In this document: in pieces, positions 43,052-55,421 of the stretch
Layout of the letters: every line of letters begins with the position of its first letter
How positions within the stretch are numbered: position 1 is the stretch's first letter
Source of the DNA: Oscheius onirici
Taxonomy: Eukaryota > Nematoda > Chromadorea > Rhabditida > Rhabditidae
DNA: 64,000 nucleotides
Direction of reading: 5' to 3'
Assembly (NCBI GenBank): GCA_932521025.1
Contig: OW051469.1
Coordinates: 6,894,398 to 6,958,397, forward strand
Translations under genes and position numbers: made by a program
Notes under the pieces: generated by a model
Told to the model about the DNA's origin: nothing
The model's input: the letters and a program-made list of their open reading frames with translations, nothing else
Database searches by the model: none

Positions 43052-43261
43052 CCTTACCGAAACCCGAATCGGCCCTCGGACGGAAGACTGGAACTTTCGG
43101 AAACTGGGTTGCTCGGGACAAGTCCAGATCCTAGGCAAGGTGTAAAGAGAAAAGTAGTTGGGAGTTTCAGCAAAAGAGTTGGGTAGAAGTTTGCTGGAAA
43201 AGTAGAAACACCTGACCTGATTTGGAAGACGACGACAGGACAGGCGAGCAGCAGATGTCAT
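43052..43261 (-). CDS. Possible 5' exons of an unrecognised gene
   Basis: ATG 43261 gives MTSAARLSCRRLPNQ|, then after an acceptor TTCCAG a second exon SSVRGPIRVS|GTAAGG. Both are phase 0. A possible continuation at 42830-42920 (SGYWKKMSPQNSVFLLFQNL) starts with a TTTCAG acceptor. The N-terminus is Arg/Ser-rich and amphipathic like a mitochondrial targeting peptide, but the downstream exons could not be chained with confidence. Confidence 0.3.
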
Positions 43262-45742
43262 GACGACATGAGAGAGATGAGAGGCGGCCCCACGCCTTGA
43301 GTCAGTTCGATCCGAGAGAGACCTGAGGAAGGTCCTCTACATCCATTACGCTCTCAACGCCTAGGTCATATCATATATATTGTTACAATGCTGAGAATAA
43401 AGATACGTATAGAACCACCTTGTTATTAGACAGTAAAGGGGAAAGAACCTATTCGGATGGAACCACCGAACGTCCGAACAGCAGACGATCGAGTGAGCTA
43501 CCAGACAAGGGTTGTAACTAGTCTTGACAAGTCGAAAAAGGGATAAAAGTTGACAAGTATTGACAAGTTGGACTCTTTTGTTAGATGTCTTTTGTAAGGA
43601 CGCAACTTGGCTTGTGTGCATTCGAAAACTATTTTAGAGTCGATTTCTCCAAATGTCTAGAGGTTCTGGAGCTTTCACTACCGCTTTCTCTCTTTCAAAC
43701 GCTACCAGTTTTCTAATTAGCATTTCTCATCAAGACGTTCATCAAGACACTCATCTAGATATCCTCTTGTTCAGAGAGCCACGTTCTACCAAAGGTTAAA
43801 CACGCCTGATTACAAGACCAACTGACGCATTGTCATTCCTCTTCGTTTATGGAGTTGTGTTTACGTATTTCGTCACTCTCCAAATCCCGGTGACTTGCTA
43901 TTAGTCTGCTATAACCAGACGACGCCATTTCCTTTCTGACCAAGGAAGTATCTCTCTATGTTAATGTTGTCTATTTTCGGCTTCACACCCTCATTATAGT
44001 AAAAGTGGCCCGCATGAATGATTCCTCCCACACTTGACCTCCAATTTGTAGTCTATGACGTAGATGCTCTTTCCCATTATCCCTTCAACCATTCCTCAAC
44101 ACCGAACACGCCATCTTCTGTTTCGCCATGTTTTCTACTACCTCCTCGAGAATAGATTTTGCGCCGCTCAAACACCATTTCAAAAGTTCCATTTTAAGCT
44201 CCTCTCTCCGTCGAATGACACTCATCATTGTTCTAAACATTTTTGAAGAAAACTATGACGTCTAGTCTTGTGGCACCACTTTTAGTTCTAGACGGACTTT
44301 CTTGTGTAGCCCTCAAACTTAAAAACATAGGATTTTGGTGTCAACATTCCTTGAATAACATTTTTCGCATGAAGTCGAGACAAAACGATCTCTGTTCATA
44401 AGCTAGGCATGCTGCATCTTTGCACTTTACTCTGTTCAACGATGGGCTGTCAAGACCTTTTAAAATAACTTCCAAAGCAGAGAAGTAGGGTCAGCCTTGT
44501 CAAATCTTGAAACCCTTATGTGCAACGCTCAAGCATAGTAGTCGCATTCATGTTTTCGTACTTTTTTTCAAGAGCATATCTTTGAGGTCAAACGAAAATA
44601 TCAAAAAAAAATCCTACTTATTTTGTCTCAACTCTCAAGCTACGTTGTTTCTTTTCTGGGAAACGTTCAGTTCCATCTCCCGAATATATTTTTACCGCAC
44701 ACTAATCTCCGCGCAGACACACTGCAATTTGTCTAAACGATCTCCTGTGGTCAAAGAGTCATTGTGTGTTGCAATTCCTCTATTCAGGTCATTAGGCTCT
44801 GAGAAGGCAATCGTCTGATTGCGCAGATCCATGGAACGACTTTCGTCATTCCTAGCCCCTGGTTATAACCCATTTCGTTAGTCATTCCCGAACATTCCTC
44901 CGGAACTTCCTTTCAAAGGATACTAGGATCTACTTTGATCCAGTCTGCCCATTCCAGAGATCCCTTCATTCTTTAATTGGCCTATTTGCCCTTTAAGAAA
45001 ACTCATTTCGGGACAGGATAACCCCACAAACACCGCAGCTTAAGTACACATTTGTAGCTCATAAAGATATCGAGAAAAACAGCCATGCTGAATCTGAGAG
45101 CGTCTTCTGATTTGCTGTTTGTATTCCACCTCTTTTTTTGAAGAGTTTGAAACTCGCAGTATATTGATCTATCAACCACACGTTATAGAATTGACCACGG
45201 CAGCTTACACAGCCTCCGCATTTTGCTTACCAGAATACTAGTGAGCTTATCTTGCTTCTCATACAGTTTAACTGCAAATTCCAATATGCGCCATCCCCAC
45301 AATAAACTATCTCATCATTAAACTCACTTGCTCGCTACAGTACCTTCAGTTGTTCTTTGGTTTGACAATTCGTTCGAAAGACTGTACGGTTCTGATCTGC
45401 TCTTTCTTCAACTTTACAAACAAAAATTTGCATATTTGAAAAGTTTTCCTTCTCCAAGATGTAAAGTACTTACAGTAACCACCTTGTGTTTCCCTTTTCT
45501 GATTTCGTCATAATAGATTTACATATTAAAGATACATCCAGAGATCTAAACCTTTTATTGTCGCTGTTCTATCAAAAGCCAAAAGCAGCCACTTTACCTA
45601 GTTGTCTAGTCCGGAAGCAGCACGAGGCCTTACGTTCGACGGAATGACCAATGTGTTGTCCTCTTCCCGACGACGCCTCTCCCCTGATTCCCCAAAACTT
45701 TGTTTTGCCACTCCACATTTTATTTTTAGTCGACAAATTCAG
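43262..45742. other. Gene-free interval
   Basis: About 2.5 kb without credible coding sequence. TTGACAAG motifs cluster at 43524-43570 (three copies within 50 bp), similar to the pair near 40260. The rest is unique AT-rich sequence with no repeat match in the window. Confidence 0.4.
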
Positions 45743-46065
45743 ATGGCCGTTCACATGATGACTCGTCTTCTCTTGCTACTTGCCTGTCTTTGTCTTTTTG
45801 CCGTTGCCTCGGCAGGAATCGCCAGGGTACATTTTTCTAGAACGTCCTTTCATGAAAATTCAGAATGTTCGCTCAGACGTCTCCTCCCTTTTCTTCTCTC
45901 CGTTCCGCGTCGTCGGTAAAAGGAATCAGTTCTACGGTCTTTACAAGTGATTTTAGTTTCCAAACTGAGAAAAACTCCTTTTCAGAAAGCAAGCCTCGGA
46001 CTACCCCAGCATTTACAGTCGAGAGTATCTTTCCTGAACTCTATCTTGTTGAATCAAATATTTAA
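45743..46065 (+). CDS. Small secreted protein, unrecognised
   Basis: ATG 45743 follows an ATTCAG acceptor. Exon 1 (45743-45826) is a strong signal peptide, MAVHMMTRLLLLLACLCLFA VASA in two parts, ending GIAR. After a 37-bp intron, exon 2 reads NVRSDVSSLFFSPFRVV with a donor at about 45917. The last exon (about 45986-46065) gives SKPRTTPAFTVESIFPELYL to a TAA at 46063. The total is about 75 residues without cysteines. It is convergent with the lysozyme gene, 18 bp between stops. It may be a secreted peptide or neuropeptide precursor, though no dibasic array is present. Confidence 0.5.
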
Positions 46066-46082
46066 TGAACAATGTGTAGTTT

Positions 46083-47200
46083 CTATTCCGTGATGAAGCC
46101 ACCGACCGTGATTTTCTTATCGTCGACGACCTGGGCAAGAGAAGCAGCGGAAGCCTTGTAAGCGTCACTAAAGATTGTTGGAATATTTGTTTCGACTGGA
46201 CTTACAGATTGACAGTCAGACTGCAGACGCTTCTAACCTGAGAGTACTGCTTGACGGCGGGAGCGCTGAAGCCTCCGAAGGGTTTGAAGTCTGAAATATA
46301 ATTGAATTTCTGGTATCAGGTTGACTGAACAGCTAGGTTTTCTTGTTCTTCTATCTACCGCCAAGAGATCGCATGGGTTGTCTTATATTTGTTTGTTCAA
46401 TGTTTTGCGTTATATTGAAGCAAGCGACATGTATAACTCAACTATGATAATAAGATTGTGAACAAGCTAAAGGTTTCCCAAAATCATCTTGGAATTGCAG
46501 AGGACGATAACGAACTGAGATCCTAGAAAAACAGAATCCTTACCATTGAAGTTGGCCAAAGTTCCATTAGTGTTGTAGTACCACAGCATGGTTCCAGCTG
46601 TGACAGTAGAGTTTCCGGTAATCTTGCCCCAATCGTAAGCACTGGTATAGATTCCTGATGCGATTCCGCGATTCTGGGCCTTGACGATAAGACTGCTGAC
46701 AAAGTTTCTGTTAGCACTGGCATTGGAGCCCCAGTTCGGTGGAGACACGATCTGGAACCAGATGGTTCTGATCGTGATTCCGGCGTTGTAGAGTCCGTTA
46801 TAGAGTTCGTCGAACTGTTGAGCAGCGGTTTTCGTCTGAACGGGAGTCATGTAGACTTCGGTTCCAAGACCGACGGAATAGGCGTTCTTGATGTTCGGGA
46901 CGGAGTTGTTGTCGAAACCGCCGGATCCAACTGGACTGTATCCTCTGAAAGCCTCATTTTTGATTGATTCGAACGTCGTTAAACCTGATAAAAGCCACAG
47001 AATATCCATTGCTCTTGAGGCAATTGAGATTGCTTACGGGAGCGTAGACGGCGAAATCTACGGCGTTGGCATAGGACACCTGAAATCATTTTCCCCAAAA
47101 TTGTGAAAGGAACAAAGAATTCAAAGATGTATCTTTTCAAACGAACCAGATTGGTAGGAAGAGCAGCGGCAGCTCCGAGAAGACACAGAAGCAGAAGCAT
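46083..47200 (-). CDS. lys: GH25 lysozyme (nematode LYS family)
   Basis: Secreted muramidase used in digestion and antibacterial defence. Exons 47200-47147, 47079-46985, 46944-46544, 46290-46206 and 46167-46083 keep phase, 239 residues. MLLLLCLLGAAAALPTNL is the signal peptide. The GH25 barrel starts YANAVDFAVYAPVSNLNCLK (the catalytic Asp is in AVDFA), then NGYSVAFIRGYSPVGSGGFD, NAYSVGLGTEVYMTPVQTK with the second acidic residue in TEVYM, IRTIWFQIVSPPNWGSN, GIASGIYTSAYDWGKITGN, GTMLWYYNTNGTLANFN and DFKPFGGFSAPAVKQYSQ. These are the landmarks of the protist-type LYS-1 to LYS-8 lysozymes. It is somewhat shorter than typical C. elegans members, mainly at the C-terminus. Confidence 0.9.
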
Positions 47201-48767
47201 GACTAGAACAGTGGCTGGCCTTATCTGGACACGTCAATTTAAGGAACAGAAGACTCCGGAAATGTTATCATTTTTATGGAAGAAAAGATCGGTGGGTGGA
47301 CAATGAAGCAGCAACTTTAATTGCTAGAAGATTGCACAAAGTCATCTTTTCGCAGCAGAAGAGATTTGTAGGAAACTATCAAAAAAGGATCAAAAGTACA
47401 AAAGAACATTTTTGAACCGAAGGGAAGTTTTGCTCATGATCAAGAGAGCAAAAGGGTCCTGGCTGAAAAGAGAAATGCACTATACTACTTCTTCACCCCA
47501 AATCGGCAAGGCTCCATTTTGCTGCAATAAGAAAGTTTTAAAAGAAAAAGTCTTCTCCCAGAGGACAATTTCTTTTCTCCTTCTTCCTTTCACTAATTAG
47601 CTGTTTTCATCCGATCTTTGACATTCCCTTGGATGTCTATTTTCGCCGTTTTGTTTAATGAAAAGCCAGATAGCCTTCCTCAGGTGGCTGAAACCAGTTG
47701 AGCTGAGTCAGCCTTTGTAGAGCGTCATCTGCTTTCCACCACCGCCCTCTAATCCGTCTCCGCCTGTAGCTTTCTCCCATCCTGTCTCATTTTTTCGAAT
47801 TCAGGCTGATTGGAGGTTTCCCGACTACCCTCTTAATCCAGTTCATGTTTGAAAAGACCTGACCTTGGCATCTCAACTTTGGAATATGACCAGTCTGTGG
47901 CTTCAGACTCGATGGATCTCCCTCTATTCTCCAGAATTCCTGTCTCTTCCAAAGTCTGAGGGAAAAGTCGTACAGTCACGAAGCTATCAGCGACCATCAC
48001 TTTTTCCCTCATCATAAGCGTCCCTCCCCTGCCCGTTTCCTCTTCCGCCCGGTAACTTCTCCACTTTACAGCGATTAGCCGGCTTAATTTCAGCCCGACA
48101 AAAATACTCTAATCGAGTTCGTCGCATCTCTCCAAGATGTCTCTCTTTGGGTATATGGCAGCCTGCCAAACCTGTCGTTTGATAATTCTGATATCCCCAC
48201 TTGTAGCGCGCGTCATTGCGTTGCGTAAGCTGCTTTGGACAATTTCCCTTTCGACCCCGAGAGAGAGGACGGGGCAGATCGTCTGGCATCACACTTCCTT
48301 GTCTTTCCTTTCTTAGGCGTTTGTTTTCGGAAAGTTCTGTAAAGACGTGTAGGAGGTGGCAGGATCAACTTGGTTGAGAGAACCTTCATCACATTTTAAT
48401 TGTATTTTTATAACTTGTTGGTTCAAGACAGAAAGAACATAGTTTCCTCCAAAGTTCCCTTCAAATGTCTTTGTTCGCCTGATCCATTTTACCACCTCTC
48501 TGCCCTACCAATCGTAAAGATTCAGGTTTATGCATATTCTCCTGATCTCGTCTAAAAAATTCTTTGCACTCTGCGCGCGTCTCCAATCCCACCTCTTCTT
48601 TCAAAAAAGCCAATGTCCAGTCTGGGCAAGTGGGCGTTTGAGACATGTCCACTTCTCCCACCTCCTCCTCTTCTCTCTTTGTGATCACACCTTAGATCCA
48701 TATCTTCAGATCTCCATCACATCCTGTTGTTTTCTTCGAGAAATCCTTAGCAGTTCTTGAAGAGACA
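47201..48767. other. Intergenic region between lysozyme and PTR genes
   Basis: About 1.6 kb separating divergent genes. Minus-strand ORFs at 47987-48292 and 48461-48688 are open by chance, with no start context or homology. The region should contain both promoters. Confidence 0.4.
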
Positions 48768-51700
48768 ATGCTGATCAAACAGTTTGAACGGTGGCTTGCT
48801 GCCACTTTCGAGCCTTTTGGAGCTTTTATTGGAAGGAGACCTGGTCTGGTTCTGATCCTGTCTCTTCTGGCTACACTCTTTTTCAGTTTGGGACTGTTCT
48901 GGTTCGAAGAGGTTTGTTTAGTTTTCCCTAAATTGACCCGCACTAATAAGGTTTACCAGAATTCATCCATAATGTCTCCGCACCCACCGCGAATGGCATC
49001 TCGCCCTTGTGTTTTCGTTTGTTTGCAATCCTAAGTTTGAGGTAATCGGACTGGGCTGACCCATCGAAAGAAGTGTTTGGGAAAATTTTGAAAAGCTCCT
49101 CCTTGTGAGGAGCAATTTTGTCGATTTCATCGGGAAAATCATACCACTCACCTTTCTAAAACTTACAGGTGAACAATGTTCGTAACGAATACTCTCCGAT
49201 GAACTCTCCCAGTCGTGAAGAGTATGCCGTAGCTAAAGCTTTCCTAAATCAGGTAGTTTTTCTCAACTTCCATAAAAATTTCTCTCACAGAACGGAACCC
49301 TTGACCCCTCCTACATAATGGTTGTTGCTGCTGATGAAGGCTCTCTTCTCCGAGAAAGCCATCGCCTTCGACTGATAGAACTAGTCAAGGTGCTCCAGAA
49401 CAATGTCTCGGTCGAGTTTGAGGGAAAGGTTTATACTGTTTTTATAAAATGGCAAAACATGCTTAGACCTTCGAGTTCCGTGACCTCTGCGAGCCCTACT
49501 GCGAGCTGAACACGGCCTTTCTGGCCTTTTTGAGACTCTACGATCCGGAGAATCTGGCGACCTTCACCTATCCTCAAGTTGAAATATTCGGCACACAGGC
49601 GTTTATAGGTGAGTCGAGGTCGCGTCAAATGGGCCGTACGGTGTCATTTTGTAGGAAACAACGTCTATGGGGTTGAGCTATTCAACGGAACAAGGCAGAT
49701 CCAAGCCTTTTCGACCGCGATCTTACCCTTCTATCTTGTGGTAGACTATGAGGCAGCAGATGTTATCCTCATATGGCTACAGGAAGCCAGAAAGGCTTTC
49801 AAGCAGCCACAGTTTGACTTGTTCAAGGTGAGAATAGTTTCATATCTCACAAACGCCTTTCAGTGCGAGGCAACTGGTGACGCCTTGGTCTCGTCTGAAG
49901 TGCGAAGAATGGGCTTCGAAACTGCCCCACTCCTGATCGCATCCATTGGCGCGATGATCCTCTTTGTTTTGGCATTTTCTGGAAGGTGTGTCCACTTGAA
50001 TGGAAGCACTCTACCTTCTTTCAGACGAGATCCATCAAGATCCAAGCCATGGGAATCCATTATCGGGTGTCTCATTCCCCTGTTGGCAATACTGTCAGCC
50101 ACAGGGATCTTGAGTTTCTTCGGAATGAAGTTCCAGTCGATCATTGTCGCGGCTTTATTCCTTGTTGAATCAATGGGTGTTGACGATGTTTTCATTATTC
50201 TAAGGGCTTGGGATCGTACCTCGCCGACAGAAAGTGTCGAGAGACGGACTGCCATGACTCTAGAAGATGCCGGTCCTAGCATAACAATAAGGTAAAATAT
50301 AAGTTTTTTTTTTGTATGAAACAGATTCAGTGCCATCACGAATTCAATGTCATTTTTCATTGGAATGGCTTCCCAAACCCCGGCTGTCAAGGCATTCTCC
50401 CTGTATTCAGCCGTGGCGATCATCATTGCCTATCTTTATCAACTTATTGTCTTCAGGTACTGTCCTTTAGCAAGAAAACGATGGATTTTTCAGTGCTATA
50501 GTGGCTCTGAGTGGATATCGAGAGCAGTCGGGACGACAGTCTGTCCTCTGCTGTCTGAAAGCCAACTCTCAAGCCAGATCTCCTCTCGTTGAATGGGCAG
50601 TGGCTCGACAAACCGAGTTTATCTCGTTCTACGCCTGGCTGCTCTCCCGATGGTATTTCAAGTTAGTTGTTACTTTTTGTCAAGAAAACAAATAATGAAT
50701 TTAGAGCCGCGCTAGCCGTCTTCATGGCTGCCTACTTTTACATCAGTGCCGTAGGAATAAGTCGTCTGGACTCGCTCATCTCGATCGAGAAGATGGCTTT
50801 GCCCGATTCCTATCTTCAGACCTTCCAACAGAAATATGAGACGGCGCTAAAGAACATGCAGCCGATAAGTGTCTTTATCATGAACCCAGGAGACTTAAGA
50901 CAACCAGAACGGCTCGAAAGTGAGTTCCACAACCTTTGTAAGACTTTGGACTCAAAAATTGGATTCCACTGTTAACTTTTCAGCGATCAAGAAAGTAGTG
51001 ACCGAGTTTGAAAACGCCACCTATAGCTACGGCTCCGAATCTACATTCTTCTGGCTCCAGCCATATGAGGACTTTCTCCGCTTCTACGGCGAGACCGAGG
51101 ACTTTATCTATGCCGAGATACCGACATTCTTCAAATCTGCCACCTATTTTTATCTCTCTTCTTTCGTCAAATACAACGAGACGGCCTGTCTGGAAGATTC
51201 TCCCCTCTGCATAACTTCCTTCTTCTTCATGACCAATTTCCATGACGTTTGTTTCGCTTTTGACTAATGAGATATCAATTTCAGCACATCAAATATCACG
51301 AACTGATTCCGGCTGTAGAGGAATGGAGAAGGATTGCTGCCAAGTATCCGGACTACCAGATTCATCCATATTCGGACCACTCTCCATTTGTTGATCAGGT
51401 TAACTTTTTCTTTGACAAAATTATAAATGTTTCCAGACTCTCGCAATAGACTCAACGGTCTGGGGCTCGGTCGGCGCTGCTCTTCTCTGCACAGCCGTAG
51501 CCTGTTTCATCTTCATTCCGAACCTTCTCTGTATAGTTTCCGCCTGCTTCTCTGTCCTCTCCATCACCATCGGAATCATGGGAATTCTCTCGCTTTGGAG
51601 TATGTTTGTCCTTTTTTCTTTTCGATCCGATGTCCCGAGGCAATATGACCTCGTCCTTGATGACGTTGTAGCCGTGACGACAGGTTTCTTGTCGTTTAAT

Positions 51701-52328
51701 TGGAAATTGATAAACCAACATGGCGAAAGGTCGTCTAAACAGCCCGAAGGCAATGATAGAGGGAATGAAATATGGTTCAGATATCGACTTGGATCCTCTT
51801 TCGATGGCGGCTCTTTTGATGGCAATCGGCTTCTCTGTTGACTTTACCAGTCATTTTGCGTACCACTTTTACAAAGCCAAACAGCCGGTATGAATATATT
51901 AAAAAGGCTTGACAAGAACTTCAGGATCCGGTGGATCGCATAGAAGAAACCCTGACCACCATCGGTTGGCCTCTAATGGAAGTCGGCTTGTCGACAATAG
52001 CCGGAATTGCTCCTCTTCTTCTCAAACAATCCTATCTCGCGCTCGTTTTTATGAAAACAATCTTCGTCGTCTGCATGCTGGGCATGTTTCACGGATTGGT
52101 AGTTCTGCCGGCTATTCTGATCACTGTCTCGAGGAAAAAGAGTGGTGAGTTGGGAAGATAGATGGAGTATAGTTTCGTCTAGTGAGCACACCAAACTCTG
52201 AGTCTTCCTCTGAACGATCCTCCCAAAAATCCATCGAAAGAAAAGAGAGTTTCTACAGGACACAGAAACTGATAAGCAGGATAAACCAAGAGATCTGGCA
52301 TTCCCGGGTATCCTCCTATAAATTCTAA
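48768..52328 (+). CDS. ptr: Patched-related (PTR) sterol-sensing-domain protein
   Basis: Nematode PTR family, RND-fold membrane proteins with a sterol-sensing domain, needed for moulting, cuticle and lipid handling at apical membranes. It has about 13 exons. Start 48768: [20 protein letters not shown], then TM1 [21 protein letters not shown] first extracellular loop has [20 protein letters not shown] and LCEPYCELN (Cys pair). The SSD follows: [40 protein letters not shown], then [19 protein letters not shown] carrying the G-x-DD motif, AGPSITI and [20 protein letters not shown]. The second half has [14 protein letters not shown], loop 2, [20 protein letters not shown] and [20 protein letters not shown]. 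It ends in a Ser-rich tail. A partial copy of exons 5-6 lies at about 55128-55281. Which PTR orthologue it is remains unknown. Confidence 0.93.
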
Positions 52329-52543
52329 TTGAAAAGTATATCCAAGGTCTCGCCAATGAGCCCAGAAGAAGCCTGTCAACGACCAGCCCTGAAGCACAAC
52401 ATTGCTTTGGGAAGGACGCTTTCCAACCAATGACTGCATTCCAGCCAGATATAGCCTAGCTTATTTTCTGTTCAACAGAGTCTCTGATCTCCAAATGTGG
52501 CTTTCTTTTTATTGAATAAAGTCTATTTCTTATTACGACGGAG

Positions 52544-53850
52544 TTACTTTCCAATTCCCATTCCAGCTCCTTTCTCGATTTCGACGTCGCCAAAGCCACC
52601 GGGCAGATTTAGTGCGTCGCGGTCAGTTTTTCCGATAGCAAAAGGAGAGTTGGAGTTAACTGCTCCATAGCCCGGCTCGAATCCTTTGAAGTACTTCGGA
52701 CGGTTTCCTCCCAGCTTGGAAAAGACTAAAATCGTGTCTGTGAAGGAATAGAGAAATACTAACTTTTGTTGATTCCAGGGAGATTGGGGATTCCAAAAGA
52801 CTTGAGAACTTCCTGACTGAGCTTCTTGTCTCCGTTGTTCGGCTCCTTTCCAAATCCGAGGTTTGGATATCTGAATTTCTTTGTATGTATTTCCTAGCAA
52901 AAGTTACCCATGAGATAATGAGTTCATTGTTCTGGCAGGTCCATTTCCGTAGCGATGTCCCAGTGCTCCCGCTCGGACACCTTGATTGAACATCATTCCG
53001 CCGATCTGATTGAAGAAGGGCAGGTTCTTGTTTCCGATATCGGCTCCGTGGCTGGCTATCATCTCGAATCCTAAACGACAAAAAGATTGTGGAGAATGAA
53101 CAAAATCTGTATCAGATTCTCTCGACAGTCGTCCACAGGACAGTATCCTATGAAAACCCCTACCTGGAATTGCTCCTAGTCCAAATCCAAAGCTTCTTCC
53201 AAGTCCCAGATTTCCGTTCTCCTGTTTTTGGCCATATCCTTTCGGTCGTCCGTCATCGAATCTTCCAGTCCTGCTGGCAAACAAGTTGGTATTCGGAACA
53301 CCACATTTTTCCGAAAACTCTTGGCAAAAGATCTAAATCTTGCTGTTTTCTGAACTCGTCCCCTTCGAAAACACCTGTAGATCGTATCGCAACTTCTTGC
53401 CCGGCAGACAGGTGACTTGAAAGGTGTATTGATTTACAGGACAGTACTTTCGATAGTCTTGTTCCTTCTGAAGAGTCGGGTAGATCGTATAGAGAAGATT
53501 CTGTCTGGGTAGAGGAACTGGCGTCGTGCTACGATACCGCCTCGTCGTTGTTTCCTCTTCCAGTTCTAAAGAAATATCCTCCTCGCCTTCATCAAAATCC
53601 TTAGTTTCCTGGAATCCCTTTCTCTCATAAAAAAACATCAAAAGGCACCTTTTTGGTCTTTTCGTTGAAAGGATCCTCAGGTGCACTCGGAACAGCCCGG
53701 CGGACATCCGGTTGTTGGTTCTGACAATAGGATAAAGCGGGGTTACGCTCACACGCGAGCTGGACAAAGTCTAAAGCCGATCTTTGTTTAGTGGCAACTT
53801 TTGTAACCTAAAGCTGTGACAGACGCTAGGAAGAGGAGAAAGAGTAGCAT
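52544..53850 (-). CDS. Secreted Cys/Gly-rich protein, unrecognised
   Basis: Signal peptide MLLFLLFLASVTALG from 53850, then exons with DFVQLACERNPALSYCQNQQ, EETTTRRYRSTTPVPLPRQN, YRKYCPVNQYTFQVTCLPGK, IFCQEFSEKCGVPNTNLFAS, GNLGLGRSFGFGLGAIP, NLPFFNQIGGMMFNQGVRAG, YPNLGFGKEPNN and a final exon GGNRPKYFKGFEPGYG...GAGMGIGK, stop at 52544. All introns are 35-50 bp with consistent phases. Six to seven cysteines in the N-terminal half are followed by a glycine-rich C-terminal half like extracellular-matrix or cuticle proteins. There is no known domain I can name. It is convergent with the PTR gene (215 bp between stops). The well-kept frame over seven exons supports a functional gene. Confidence 0.75.
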
Positions 53851-53954
53851 GATGATGACAGCCAGGGCTATCACCTAGTCTCTAGCCAAATCCAGTCCAG
53901 TTGCGGCGGGAAGCCACCTTCGAGAGACAAAGCGATTTTTCGAAATCCGGCTAG

Positions 53955-54243
53955 TTAGTTCTGGCCAGCAGAATTGACATATTTGAACCCATTACCTGTT
54001 ACAGATTGTTCTTTTGGACTTTCTTTTACCTTCTTATCCTCCCAAGACTCAACTTGTTCCGTCTTACATGAGCTTTTCTTCTCTACCCTGTCTTCAGGCG
54101 GTGGGAGAAGCAAAAGGTCCACACGATATCTCTTCCAAGCCATTGTTTTTATTCGTCCGTAAAGATCTCTGTCTTCTATAAAGTCGCAATATGAGCCACA
54201 AATGTTAGGTGGCATAACATTGCGGCTGTTGTGGTCGCAACTC
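53955..54243 (-). CDS. Putative small hypothetical protein
   Basis: An open frame after a TTTTCAG acceptor (about 54265). The first in-frame ATG at 54243 gives MRETSCDHNSRNVMPPNICG, then SYCDFIEDRDLYGRIKTMAW, KRYRVDLLLLPPPEDRVEKK and a Lys/Glu-rich end to the stop at 53955. Four cysteines are in the first half. No signal peptide with this start. The absence of a second coding exon and the neighbouring repeats make pseudogene or exon-fragment status possible. Confidence 0.35.
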
Positions 54244-54504
54244 GTCTCTCTCATTACTCTTCGTGGTTTCTGAAGACTGAAAATAGAGATAGCAGTGCAG
54301 ATTTGCACCTTGCATAACCCTGTAAAGGTCGCAAGTCGAAAAAAGTTACGGAAGTGCCTGTCCTCACAATCAGAGGGTAACTTCCCGAATTAAACGAAAA
54401 AAATTTTTTTTATCGAATGCTATATATTGCTGTATAGAGTCTCTACAATAATTTTCGTTCCACAGGGGCTATAACACAATCCACTTTAAATTGCTCTCGC
54501 GTCT

Positions 54505-54950
54505 CTGTGTGTTTGTGTGTCTGAAGCTCTAATTGAGGATAAGGAGGGGAGCTTTGTGCGCAAATTCGTTTTAACAAGTCGCGACAGGAAAAGCAATTGC
54601 GCGAAGGGTTCTAACGACTTTGGTAGTTACTTTGAATGGACAGGGAGTGACTGGAGCAGTGTGACAAGGGGAGAAGGGAAGGTACAGTAGGACTGAGACT
54701 CGCTAAAGTAGGTACGTGTCGGACGATCCGTTCAGGTCCTACATTTTGAAATTAAGCTAAGGAGGGGATGGGTTTAAATATCATTTCGTTATTCTTTGGA
54801 GAGTCAGGGAGAGTGACTGGAGGAGAGTAACAAAGGAGGAATGAAAGGGAAATCACGACTAGGGCTCCTTGACAGAGCGAAATCATGAACTTCTACTTTA
54901 GCCCTGGAAGGGCGTTGTCAGCCTTGTCTGTATTAAAAATGGTAATTACT
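54505..54950. repeat. Dispersed repeat copy B
   Basis: Longest copy of the family that forms cwc15 intron 3. It starts near CGCGTCTCTGTGTGTTTGTG and ends AGCCCTGGAAGGGCGTTGTC AGCC. Compared with the cwc15 copy it has about 150 extra internal bases. No ORF and no terminal inverted rep­eats were seen. Confidence 0.7.
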
Positions 54951-55127
54951 TTTTTTGGAATTTTTCTCTGCAGTCCTTTCTCGATGCACCTGACCCTCTA
55001 GATAATCATTATTCAGATTTACTGGCAAGATTTTGAAGCAAGGGGCCAATAAAATCGAGAACGCTCTTTTTCGAGTTGAAAAACGGCAACGGAGCGCTTT
55101 TTTTATTCCCCAGCCCTGTTCACTAGA

Positions 55128-55281
55128 CTTATCCTCATATGACTACAGGAAGCCAGGAAGACCCAGGAAGTTTGACTTGTTCAAGGTGGGAATAGTTTCA
55201 TATCTCACAAACGCCTTTCAGTGCGAGGCAACACTTTAATGGAAGTACTCTACCCTCTTTCAGACGAGATCCATCGACCTT
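55128..55281 (+). pseudogene. Partial genomic copy of PTR exons
   Basis: 55128-55232 matches the PTR gene at about 49767-49874 (TTATCCTCATATGACTACAG, TTTGACTTGTTCAAGG), including the complete 36-bp intron ending ACGCCTTTCAG. 55236-55281 matches about 49996-50040 (AATGGAAGTACTCTACC, TTTCAGACGAGATCCATC). About 120 bp between them is deleted. Retained introns show a DNA-level duplication rather than retrocopying. Confidence 0.8.
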
Positions 55282-55421
55282 TCTTTGGTTCCGACCGGAT
55301 GTGCCGGGTGTTGTAACACGAGAAAGGTAGACGAGCCAACAGTTCCAGACTTTACTTCCAGACACAACTAACAGAATTACATAGTAAGATCATATGGAGA
55401 AGGAATTAGATCGGACGTGTC

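Noticed and set aside
43524-43570. Clustered TTGACAAG motifs, also near 40260, 5110, 13940 and 51910
   Set aside because: Too short and too common to separate from chance; no consistent position relative to genes.
47987-48292. 101-codon minus-strand ORF between the lysozyme and PTR genes
   Set aside because: No domain, no start context, and frames on both strands are equally open here; probably chance.
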